A stretch of 6,731 bases of DNA from DATAFO01 sp046728935 (GTDB taxonomy: Bacteria > Actinomycetota > Thermoleophilia > Solirubrobacterales > 70-9), in the NCBI GenBank assembly GCA_046728935.1, contig JBKPFS010000081.1, forward strand, positions 1-6,731, in the 5' to 3' direction. The position numbers and the translations under genes are program-made. The notes under the pieces are model-generated. The model was given only the letters and a program-made list of their open reading frames with translations, was not told where the DNA came from and searched no databases. Of this stretch, positions 1 through 5,316 are shown in pieces (the stretch's first letter is position 1; each line of letters starts with the position of its first letter).

Positions 1-291
1 GCCTACAACCGCGTGCCTGCGGACGCCACCGCGTTCCCACACCGCGAGGAGCTCTTCCTGCTCGAGCACTCCGTCGTCGTCCCAGCCGGCCTCGACGCCG
101 CCGCGACCGAGGCCGCGCGCGCCTGGCTGTCGGACTCGTGGGAGTTCGTGCACCCCTCCGGCTCGGGCGGCGTGTACGCGAACTTCCCCGATACTGACCT
201 ACCCGACGAGCACCGCGCCTACTGGGGCGGCAACCTCGAGCGCGTGCGGCGCGTGAAGGAGAAGTACGACCCGGAGCGAGTGTTCGGCTGA
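1..291 (+). CDS. FAD-linked oxidase (berberine-bridge-type), C-terminal part only
   Basis: The reading frame is open from the first base and stops with TGA at 289-291, so only the last 96 residues are in the window. The tail YWGGNLERVRRVKEKYDP, with YANFPDTD before it, matches the BBE C-terminal domain of FAD-dependent oxidoreductases (family consensus roughly Y-x-N-Y-x-D ... YYG-N--RL--VK-KYDP--F). In this family the domain helps form the substrate pocket beside a covalently or tightly bound FAD; the FAD-binding PCMH domain would lie upstream. These enzymes oxidise alcohols, sugars or secondary-metabolite ring systems using O2, and the substrate cannot be told from this fragment. The protein ends at PERVFG, a few residues shorter than many relatives. 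It lies on the opposite strand from the main operon and is probably unrelated to it. Confidence 0.85.
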   Translation, partial: AYNRVPADATAFPHREELFLLEHSVVVPAGLDAAATEAARAWLSDSWEFVHPSGSGGVYANFPDTDLPDEHRAYWGGNLERVRRVKEKYDPERVFG

Positions 292-449
292 GGCCGTGTC
301 GCCGGCTCGGGGAACGGCGGCAGCGAGGAGAGCGGGACGCACTTCCGTTACCCATCCTGCGTTCTCCCAGAGAGCCCCTCGTCCCGGAGCGCCCGAAGCT
401 ACGGCTGGGCCCGAACGCTTCGGTCAGCGGCCCTCAGGGATGAATCTTC
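292..449. other. Intergenic region with no recognisable feature
   Basis: About 160 bp separate the oxidase stop from the next plausible start. A weak stem (CGCCG at 300-304 with CGGCG at 315-319, loop of 10) follows the oxidase stop. It has no T-run and is too weak to call a terminator. I see no promoter that stands out, no repeat and no RNA gene. Confidence 0.5.
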
Positions 450-746
450 ATGGCAGGAGAAGCAGCAGATCGCCATGTCCGCATAGCGTGGCGCGGTGAT
501 GGCGCGGGCGGAGGGCAGCGTTATCACGAGAAGCCAGAGCGACCATCGAGGCCGGTGCCAGCCGTGCTCGGGGATGGCGAGCGTGTCGACGGAGTCTGGT
601 GGGTTGATGAGCTAGGCGAGAGATACGCGTATGGCGACTTGGACGTAGAGGAGGCGTACGCAATCGACTCGGAAGGCAACCGCTACGCCGGTGAGGTCGC
701 GGGAAGCACTCGTCCTCGAGGGCTCGCCGTGTGCGTGGACGTCTAG
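450..746 (+). CDS. Small hypothetical protein (98 aa)
   Basis: I do not recognise this protein. An ATG at 450 has AGGGA at 436-440 as a possible ribosome binding site, nine bases upstream, and the frame runs to TAG at 744-746. The first 40 residues are basic and glycine-rich. Residues 47-83 are acidic and aromatic (DGVWWVDELGERYAYGDL, then EEAYAIDSEGNRYAGEV) and look more like true protein, with two similar short units of the form 'E-G/L-x-RYA'. No signal peptide or membrane segment is visible. Third-position GC is lower than in neighbouring genes (codons such as GTA, GCA, TTG, GAA), so it is either foreign, degraded or not coding. A GC-rich hairpin begins seven bases after the stop, which slightly favours a real transcript end here. 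Confidence 0.45.
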   Translation: MAGEAADRHVRIAWRGDGAGGGQRYHEKPERPSRPVPAVLGDGERVDGVWWVDELGERYAYGDLDVEEAYAIDSEGNRYAGEVAGSTRPRGLAVCVDV

Positions 747-752
747 CGGTGA

Positions 753-780
753 CCCACCCCGCCGTCGCCGAGGGGGTGGG
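753..780. terminator. GC-rich hairpin near the end of two convergent genes (possible bidirectional terminator)
   Basis: CCCACCCC (753-760) is perfectly complementary to GGGGTGGG (773-780), giving an 8-bp stem with a 12-base loop. It lies between the TAG of the small plus-strand ORF (746) and the TAG of the minus-strand DUF899 gene (830-832), where a shared terminator is expected. There is no T-tract on either side, which is common for actinobacterial terminators. Termination function is inferred from position and structure only. Confidence 0.5.
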
Positions 781-829
781 CATGCCCTTCACGCCGCTCG
801 AGCAGGCGTGGCCGGCGACCGCTTCCTGA

Positions 830-1591
830 CTAGTACTCGTCGTGCCGGCGGAACCAGAGGCCGGTCTCGTTGCGTCCCTTCGGCGCGCGATCGAGCCACT
901 GGTACATCGCCCATAGTCCGTCGAGACCGCGTGCGAACGCCGAGTACGTGTGGTAGACGACGCCGTCCTCGAGCGCGAACGCGCTCATCCCCGGCGCCTG
1001 CCGCGTGTAGGTGGCCACGTCGGTCCCCGTCATGGCCGCGACCTCGGCGACAGGGTCGGCCTCGCCGGCGAGGCCGCCGGGCGGGGTCGCGGTGATCGGG
1101 CGGTAGTTGTATTCGCCGTCTCCGCTGGTCCGTTGCTCGGGGGTGAACGAGACGTTGAAGTCGTAGTTGAACTCGCCGTCGTCCGACGAGACCCAGGGGA
1201 ACGTCCACCCCATGCGGCGCTTGTACGTCTGGATCGCGTCGACGGGTGCCTGCGAGATCGCCATCAGCGTGACGTCGTGGTTCGCGAGGTGGACGACCGA
1301 GCCTTCGAACCCGTCGGCGATCGCCGAGCAGGCGGGGCAGCCCGCGGTGTACTCGGGCCCGAACATGAAGTGGTAGACGAGCAGCTGAGAGCGGCCGCGG
1401 AACAGGTCCGCCAGCGAGGTCTCCCCCTCCGGCGTCTCGAAGCGATAGTCCTTCTCGACGCGCACCCACGGCAGCTCCTGGCGCCGCCGCGCCAGCTCGT
1501 CGCCGCGACGAGTCAGCTCCTTCTCGGCTTCGAGCAGCTCGAGGCGGGCGGCAAGCCACTCCTCGCGGGTTCCGGTTGCGTGACTGGTCAT
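830..1591 (-). CDS. DUF899 family thioredoxin-like protein
   Basis: This 253-residue protein has the full DUF899 layout. A charged, probably helical N-terminus (about residues 10-40) is followed by LPWVRVEKDYRFETPEG, the SLADLFRGRSQLLVYHFMFG segment, and a CPAC dithiol at residues 85-88 where thioredoxin-fold proteins carry their active-site cysteines. Then come YKRRMGWTFPWVSS, FNYDFNVSFTPEQ, YHTYSAFARGLDGL and the family's usual C-terminus WFRRHDEY. Length and both ends agree with the family, so it appears intact. The role is not established; the fold and CxxC suggest a cytosolic redox or peroxidase-like activity. The start is supported by a strong AAAGGAG site at 1601-1607, nine bases upstream. 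It is the last gene of the minus-strand operon, 18 nt after the DUF2182 gene. Confidence 0.9.
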   Translation of the reverse strand: MTSHATGTREEWLAARLELLEAEKELTRRGDELARRRQELPWVRVEKDYRFETPEGETSLADLFRGRSQLLVYHFMFGPEYTAGCPACSAIADGFEGSVVHLANHDVTLMAISQAPVDAIQTYKRRMGWTFPWVSSDDGEFNYDFNVSFTPEQRTSGDGEYNYRPITATPPGGLAGEADPVAEVAAMTGTDVATYTRQAPGMSAFALEDGVVYHTYSAFARGLDGLWAMYQWLDRAPKGRNETGLWFRRHDEY

Positions 1592-1600
1592 GGTCGTTGT

Positions 1601-1607
1601 CTCCTTT
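1601..1607 (-). promoter_or_regulatory. Strong ribosome binding site of the DUF899 gene
   Basis: On the minus strand AAAGGAG lies nine bases before the ATG at 1589-1591, just after the DUF2182 stop (1610-1612). It is the best Shine-Dalgarno site in the operon and fixes the start. The core GGAGACAAC is shared with the leader of the SRPBCC-like gene. Confidence 0.75.
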
Positions 1608-1609
1608 TG

Positions 1610-2125
1610 TCAGGTTGTTGCGAGAGCAGGAATGAACGACGGCGCGACGGCGACCGCGACGCCAAGGGCGGCGATCGCCAACGCCAGCGGCACATCGAGC
1701 CGCGCCGTAGGCGGCACCAATCTCTGGGTGAGCACCAGCGGGCCGACGACGGCCATCCAAGCGACGCTCATGACGCCGAGCGCCGCGAGCATCACCATCA
1801 GTCCGAAGCTCCACCCAAGGCACCAGAAGCCGAACGCGAACCTCGACGTCACGAGCTCCTGGCAGCGCCGCCGGCATGCACGCTTGAAGGGAGTCGGCTC
1901 GTATGCCGCGGCGGCGACCGTCAGCGCACCGGCGACGACGTATCCGTGCGGCTGCCGCAGCTCGTAGACCGCAAGGCCGACGAGCGCCCAGACGACGACG
2001 TACGCAGCCGTGAACACGAGGGCGCGTCGCAGATGCGAGCCGGCGCGAATCGTTCGCACGACCGCGGGCACCGCCGCCGGCAGCATCATCGCGACCGTCA
2101 TCGCCACCTGCTGCTGGGAGCTCAT
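1610..2125 (-). CDS. DUF2182 integral membrane protein, short form
   Basis: The 171-residue product is very hydrophobic, with about five or six membrane segments (roughly residues 7-24, 35-55, 60-76, 98-118, 119-134 and 145-165). Family hallmarks are AMMLPAAVP at residues 12-20, PFKRACRRRC at 79-88 and FWCLGWSFGLMVML at 100-113. DUF2182 proteins are described as predicted metal-binding membrane proteins, and Cys84, Cys88 and Cys102 are candidate ligands. Their function is unproven. Relatives are commonly longer and usually carry another helix before the AMM-P motif; here Met1 sits almost directly before it, so the protein may be N-terminally shortened. A GAAGG site (2133-2137) with seven-base spacing supports this ATG. 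In-frame codons upstream encode the tail of a shifted SRPBCC frame, not an extra helix. DUF2182 genes often pair with DUF1326, which is absent here. Confidence 0.85.
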   Translation of the reverse strand: MSSQQQVAMTVAMMLPAAVPAVVRTIRAGSHLRRALVFTAAYVVVWALVGLAVYELRQPHGYVVAGALTVAAAAYEPTPFKRACRRRCQELVTSRFAFGFWCLGWSFGLMVMLAALGVMSVAWMAVVGPLVLTQRLVPPTARLDVPLALAIAALGVAVAVAPSFIPALATT

Positions 2126-2138
2126 GAGCTCGCCTTCG

Positions 2139-2543
2139 TCACGCCCAGGCGGGCGCCCTCCGTGCGGTCCGGTAGGGGATTCCCCCGTCTCGAGGATTCT
2201 TGAGATTCGAGAGGACGCTCGACCAGCCCTGGCTGATCATCGACGCCGTCACGCCTCCGGGCTCGAGGTCGTCGTGGATGACCGTCAGCTTGACCACGTC
2301 GCCGCGTGGCTCGATGTCGAAGGTCACCTTGGAGCGTCGCTCCGCGGCAAGCCGCGCAGCGACGTCCTCGCCCAGGTCGAGCGCCGCGATGAGCTCGGGC
2401 GTGAAGCTATGCCACGTGTAGGACAGGCGGCGATAGGGCTCCGACTCCGGGCAATCGGTTTCTTCGAGCAACGGGTCGAGCAGGGCGCGAAGGGCATGCT
2501 CGGCTTGGCCGACGTCGCGGGTGAGGGCTGGGGTCTCGGTCAT
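2139..2543 (-). CDS. AHSA1/SRPBCC-domain protein, truncated and probably non-functional
   Basis: Residues 37-115 (YRRLSYTWHSFTPEL ... VTFDIEPRGDVVKLTVIHDD ... SQGWSSVLSNLK) are the C-terminal half of an AHSA1-type SRPBCC domain, a helix-grip fold that binds hydrophobic ligands. The N-terminal half of the fold is missing. Residues 1-36 (with LTRDVGQAEHALRALLDPLL) instead resemble the start of a MarR-like or other helical protein, so the gene looks like a deletion chimera. After LSNLK the frame changes to an atypical tail (NPRDGGIPYRT...), while the next frame encodes the expected RILETGES, which indicates an indel near 2198-2201. The ATG overlaps the upstream ABM stop as ATGA, and GGAGA lies upstream within the ABM gene. 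The ORF can still be translated, but a folded SRPBCC pocket is unlikely. Confidence 0.75.
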   Translation of the reverse strand: MTETPALTRDVGQAEHALRALLDPLLEETDCPESEPYRRLSYTWHSFTPELIAALDLGEDVAARLAAERRSKVTFDIEPRGDVVKLTVIHDDLEPGGVTASMISQGWSSVLSNLKNPRDGGIPYRTARRAPAWA

Positions 2544-3148
2544 GTTGTTGTCTCCAGTGTCGGGGTTGGAGGGCGGTGATCCGGATACAGCCACCGGTGC
2601 AGCAGCCGGGTGACCCGGGGCATCACCACCCAGGTCATCAGCGGAACCGTCACTGCGGTGGTGATCCCCAGCCTCAAGACCACTGACACGCCCTCGAGCA
2701 GCGGGCCCAACACCTCGACGACCAGCGTGATCAGCGGGAAGATCGTGATCCAGGTGAGAAGCGCCATCTTGTAGGGGGGCGGTGGGGGCGTTCCGGGGGT
2801 GCCCGGCAGGGTGAACCAGCTCTCCAGCCCCGTTACGAAGCGGGTGCGCACGGGCCCGAGCGCGTGTGGCTCGGCGCGCTCCAGCCACGCCGCATGCTCC
2901 TCGGAGTCCAGCCAGGCGCGCAGGTGCTGGGCGGTGTCGAACCGGTAGACGATCCGATACTCGTCCGCGGTCGAGCTCTCCGGCCGGAAGACCTCGACGC
3001 CGAGATGACCCGGGAACTCGCTCGCAGCGGCGATGATCCCCTCCAGGAAGTGCTCGTAGAAGACCTCGTGGCCCGGCTTGACGCGCCGGGTCACGGTCGT
3101 CGTAACCGGGCCGCCTCCTCCCTCGGGCGGCGTCGAGGCGGAGGACAT
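2540..3148 (-). CDS. Antibiotic biosynthesis monooxygenase (ABM) domain protein with membrane tail
   Basis: The 202-residue product has an ABM ferredoxin-like domain at about residues 14-115 (VTTTVTRRVKPGHEVFYEHF, later YRIVYRFDTAQHLRAWL and HAAWL). A proline-rich linker PGTPPPPPYKMALLTW and two membrane helices follow (about 128-150 and 157-178). This matches the known family of ABM-domain proteins with a C-terminal membrane part (COG3224-like). ABM domains act as cofactor-free oxygenases or as heme or small-molecule binders; the substrate here is unknown, and the domain should sit at the inner membrane face. I chose the ATG at 3146-3148, which has GAGGA about eight bases upstream. A TTG at 3167-3169 would add seven residues and overlap the VOC stop. 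The stop overlaps the next gene's start as ATGA, implying translational coupling. Confidence 0.85.
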   Translation of the reverse strand: MSSASTPPEGGGGPVTTTVTRRVKPGHEVFYEHFLEGIIAAASEFPGHLGVEVFRPESSTADEYRIVYRFDTAQHLRAWLDSEEHAAWLERAEPHALGPVRTRFVTGLESWFTLPGTPGTPPPPPYKMALLTWITIFPLITLVVEVLGPLLEGVSVVLRLGITTAVTVPLMTWVVMPRVTRLLHRWLYPDHRPPTPTLETTT

Positions 3149-3165
3149 GGCCCCATCCTCGGGAC

Positions 3166-3558
3166 TCAATCCGCGTCCTCATCCTTGAGCTGCAGCAGGC
3201 CGATCGTGTTTCCGTGCGGGTCGACGAGCCAGGAGGAGTGCGCGAACCCGACGTCGGCGATGCCGTCGACGGTCTTCAAACCGGGCTCGTCGAATTCCTC
3301 GACCTCGACGCCTCGGGAGCGAAGCTCGCTCACTTCAGCGGCCAGGTCCGTGACCCGCCACGAGGCCTTGGTCTGCGGCTCGCTGGGGCCGGTCGAGCTC
3401 CGGGTGACCACCAGGCGGCTGTCAGCGCCGCAGCCGAACGTGACGAAGTCGTCGGTCTCGATCAGGATCTCCAGCCCGAGCTTATCGGCGTAGAACTCCC
3501 GCGCGACGCGGAGGTCGATCGCCAGGATCATCACGTCGATTGGGTGCTCGGCGAGCAT
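3166..3558 (-). CDS. VOC family (glyoxalase/bleomycin resistance/dioxygenase) protein
   Basis: The 130-residue protein is one complete VOC module with two beta-alpha-beta-beta-beta halves. The first half is DVMILAIDLRVAREFYADKLGLEIL (residues 8-32), ending near SRLVVTRSS. The second half is ASWRVTDLAAEVSELRSRGVEV (66-87), then SSWLVDPHGNTIGLLQ (108-123). The family includes glyoxalase I, ring-cleaving dioxygenases and drug-binding proteins. The usual first-strand metal His appears to be Met10 and the last-strand Glu is Gln123, so a standard glyoxalase metal site is doubtful and it may bind or sequester a ligand. The start lies one base after the PfpI-like stop (TGAAATG) with no good ribosome site, so translation is probably coupled. 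Pairing with a DJ-1-like gene suggests reactive carbonyl handling, but this is inference. Confidence 0.88.
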   Translation of the reverse strand: MLAEHPIDVMILAIDLRVAREFYADKLGLEILIETDDFVTFGCGADSRLVVTRSSTGPSEPQTKASWRVTDLAAEVSELRSRGVEVEEFDEPGLKTVDGIADVGFAHSSWLVDPHGNTIGLLQLKDEDAD

Positions 3559-3559
3559 T

Positions 3560-4306
3560 TCAGACCCCGAGCGCTTCGATCATCAGCTCGGCGGCCGCCG
3601 TTCCCGAGTACTGCTGCTGACCGGTGATCAGGTTCCCATCCCTGACCGCGTGTGGCTTGAAGCGGCCGTTGACGATGAAGTTCGTGGTCTCGAGCCTGCG
3701 TGCCTCGTCCTCGATCCAGAACGGCTGGATCTTGCGGCCGACGTACTCATCGGCGAACCGCTCCTCGGAGTTGGCAAAGCCAGTCCACGTCTTGCCTGCG
3801 ACGAGCAGGCTCCCGTCCGCGAGTCGCGCCCTGAGCAGAACGCAGGTGGCGTGACAGATCACCGCGGTGATCTTGCCCGCCTCGTAGAAGGAGGCGACGA
3901 GCCGGTGCACACGCTCGTCGTTGAAGAACGTGTACATCGGTCCCTGTCCGCCGACGAAGAGGACGGCGTCGTAGTCGCCCTCGGCGACGTCGGCAAGCGG
4001 CGTGGACTGCTCAACGAGCTTCAGGTGCTCGGGTGAGTTGATGAACCCGAGGCTGAGCAGGTCGTCCGCGGAGTAGCGCGATTCGTCGCGCGGGTCGCTC
4101 CACGGATCCGCCTCGAGCTTGCCACCGTTCGGGCTCGCTACATCCACCTGGTAGCCGTGGTCGGTGAGCTCCCAGTAGGGATGGCTGAGCTCTGCCCACC
4201 AGAAGCCGATCGGCCACCCGGTTTGCTCCGACACAGCGGGGTTGGATGCAACGATCACCACGCGTTTCGGCTCGCTGGGGTTGAGGGTGTCGATCGCTCC
4301 GGTCAT
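3560..4306 (-). CDS. DJ-1/PfpI family protein, Hsp31-like (type 1 glutamine amidotransferase fold)
   Basis: This 248-residue cytosolic protein has the complete DJ-1/PfpI fold. Glu39 in WWAELSHPYWEL, the nucleophile-elbow Cys151 followed by His152 in AVICHATCVLL, and VLFVGGQGPMYTF (115-127) match the Hsp31/YajL-type class, in which Cys, His and an acidic residue act together. Members have been reported as cofactor-independent glyoxalases (glyoxalase III), deglycases (disputed) or chaperones. The C-terminal NLITGQQQYSGTAAAELM is also typical of the class. The length agrees with the Hsp31-like group and exceeds short PfpI proteases. It is the first gene of the six-gene operon, and its ATG lies 103 bp from the divergent LysR ATG. 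The ribosome site is weak, so a short or nearly absent leader is possible. Confidence 0.9.
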   Translation of the reverse strand: MTGAIDTLNPSEPKRVVIVASNPAVSEQTGWPIGFWWAELSHPYWELTDHGYQVDVASPNGGKLEADPWSDPRDESRYSADDLLSLGFINSPEHLKLVEQSTPLADVAEGDYDAVLFVGGQGPMYTFFNDERVHRLVASFYEAGKITAVICHATCVLLRARLADGSLLVAGKTWTGFANSEERFADEYVGRKIQPFWIEDEARRLETTNFIVNGRFKPHAVRDGNLITGQQQYSGTAAAELMIEALGV

Positions 4307-4409
4307 GGCGAGGTACAGACCTTAGATTGGGTTTCGGTTGATCCCCAACACGGACCGCGTCTCGCTTTACACCGATTCCGTATCGGTCGATTTCTCTAGG
4401 CTTGGCGGG
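4307..4409. promoter_or_regulatory. Divergent promoter region between the DJ-1/PfpI operon and the LysR gene
   Basis: This 103-bp gap must carry promoters in both directions. For the operon (minus strand) a candidate is TTGGGG (4343-4348), an 18-bp spacer and TAAGGT (4319-4324), which would start transcription only a few bases before the ATG at 4306. For LysR, TAGGCT (4397-4402) fits the actinobacterial TAnnnT -10 pattern and lies seven bases before the ATG at 4410, compatible with a leaderless message. A GTTG-N5-CAAC dyad (4337-4349) overlaps the operon's possible -35. These promoter calls are pattern matches only. Confidence 0.45.
4371..4387. promoter_or_regulatory. Perfect inverted repeat ACCGAT-N5-ATCGGT, candidate LysR operator
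   Basis: ACCGAT (4371-4376) and ATCGGT (4382-4387) are exact reverse complements with a 5-bp centre. The 17-bp span is typical of LysR-type recognition sites, which are imperfect or perfect dyads in the regulator-target intergenic region. It lies 23-39 bp before the LysR ATG, where binding would overlap LysR's own promoter (autorepression), and 65-81 bp before the operon ATG, a usual position for activation. It does not show the strict T-N11-A spacing, so assignment to this LysR rests on position. Confidence 0.5.
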
Positions 4410-5315
4410 ATGCCGGAGCTGCGCCACCTGCGCTACTTCGTCGTCGTCGCGGAGGAGCTCAACTTCAGTCGCGCCGCGACGCGGCTGCACATGGCCCAGC
4501 CCCCGCTGAGCGTCGCGATCCGGCAGCTCGAGCGGGAGCTCGGCACCGACCTGTTCCTGCGCACCACGCGGGAGGTGAAGCTCACTGAGGCCGGCCGCGT
4601 GCTGCTGGACGGAGCTCGACGGACGCTGGCTGAAGCCGACCGCGCCGTCGCGGCCGCGGAGCGGGCCGGTAAGGGGGAGCTAGGAAGGTTGAGGGTCGCG
4701 TTCAGCTGGAGCGCGCGCTTCGAGACGCTGCCGGCGCTAGGGCGAGTGCTCAGGGCCCAACATCCGGACGTGGAGCTGCTCGCACAGGAGATGTGGAACG
4801 CAGCGATGATCCCCGCCCTCCAGTCCGGAGCGGTGGACATTGCAATCGCACTCTGCCCGGAACTCGCGCCTGATCTGGCCGACGAGGTAATACGGACTGA
4901 GCCGGTCGTCGCGGTCCTCCCAGCAAGGCACCCGCTCGCGGGCGAGCAGGCAATCCCACTCGGCTCGCTCGGAGAGGAGACGTTTGTGTTCTTTACGCGC
5001 GAGCTCGCGCCCCGCCTGCACGATGCACTGGTAGGCCTCTGCCGCCGCGCCGGCTTCGAGCCGAAGGTGAGAAGCGGGTCCTTTCACACCGGATGGGACC
5101 TCGGCATCCTGAGCCAGGCCGCAGTCGTCGCCGTCGCGCCGAAATCGGTCACGATGAGGTTGGCCGAGGGCGTCGTCGCCGTGCCCCTAAGCGAACCCGC
5201 CGACCTCCTCGACACGCGCCTGCTGTGGCGCATGGACGATCCCTCCCCAACCGTGGAGGTGTTCCGTTCAGCCGCTCGGACGGTGTTCGACACGGATTCG
5301 AGCGTCCCGGGATAG
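4410..5315 (+). CDS. LysR family transcriptional regulator
   Basis: The 301-residue protein is a full-length LTTR. The winged helix-turn-helix fills residues 4-65 (LRHLRYFVVVAEELNFSRAA, QPPLSVAIRQLERELG, LFLRTTREVKLTEAGRVLL), a linker helix follows (about 66-90), and the effector-binding domain starts at LGRLRVAFSW and runs to about residue 290. I chose ATG 4410 because MPELRHLRYF is the usual LTTR start; a TTG at 4338 would add 24 residues that lie in the promoter region. It is transcribed divergently from the DJ-1/PfpI operon, the usual arrangement in which an LTTR activates its neighbours on binding a small molecule and represses itself. The effector is unknown. Its TAG (5313-5315) abuts the alpha/beta-hydrolase remnant. 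Confidence 0.92.
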   Translation: MPELRHLRYFVVVAEELNFSRAATRLHMAQPPLSVAIRQLERELGTDLFLRTTREVKLTEAGRVLLDGARRTLAEADRAVAAAERAGKGELGRLRVAFSWSARFETLPALGRVLRAQHPDVELLAQEMWNAAMIPALQSGAVDIAIALCPELAPDLADEVIRTEPVVAVLPARHPLAGEQAIPLGSLGEETFVFFTRELAPRLHDALVGLCRRAGFEPKVRSGSFHTGWDLGILSQAAVVAVAPKSVTMRLAEGVVAVPLSEPADLLDTRLLWRMDDPSPTVEVFRSAARTVFDTDSSVPG

Positions 5316-5316
5316 T

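Noticed and set aside
298..321. Possible terminator hairpin after the FAD oxidase
   Set aside because: Only five strong base pairs plus a wobble pair, with a ten-base loop and no T-tract; expected by chance in such GC-rich DNA.
789..1877. Minus-strand ORF of 362 residues overlapping DUF899
   Set aside because: Arg-rich out-of-frame shadow of the DUF899 gene and the end of DUF2182.
950..2203. Plus-strand ORF of 417 residues opposite the DUF899 and DUF2182 genes
   Set aside because: It is antisense to two well-supported genes, is rich in Arg, His and Glu as expected of a GC-rich shadow, and has no family features.
2139..3182. Long minus-strand ORF of 347 residues covering the ABM region
   Set aside because: Only its last 134 residues show a protein family (SRPBCC); the rest is a shadow of the ABM gene, rich in Arg, Pro and Gly with no recognisable motif.
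4338..4409. Extended LysR start at TTG 4338
   Set aside because: The added 24 residues do not resemble an LTTR N-terminus and lie over the divergent promoter and dyad; ATG 4410 gives the normal start and length.
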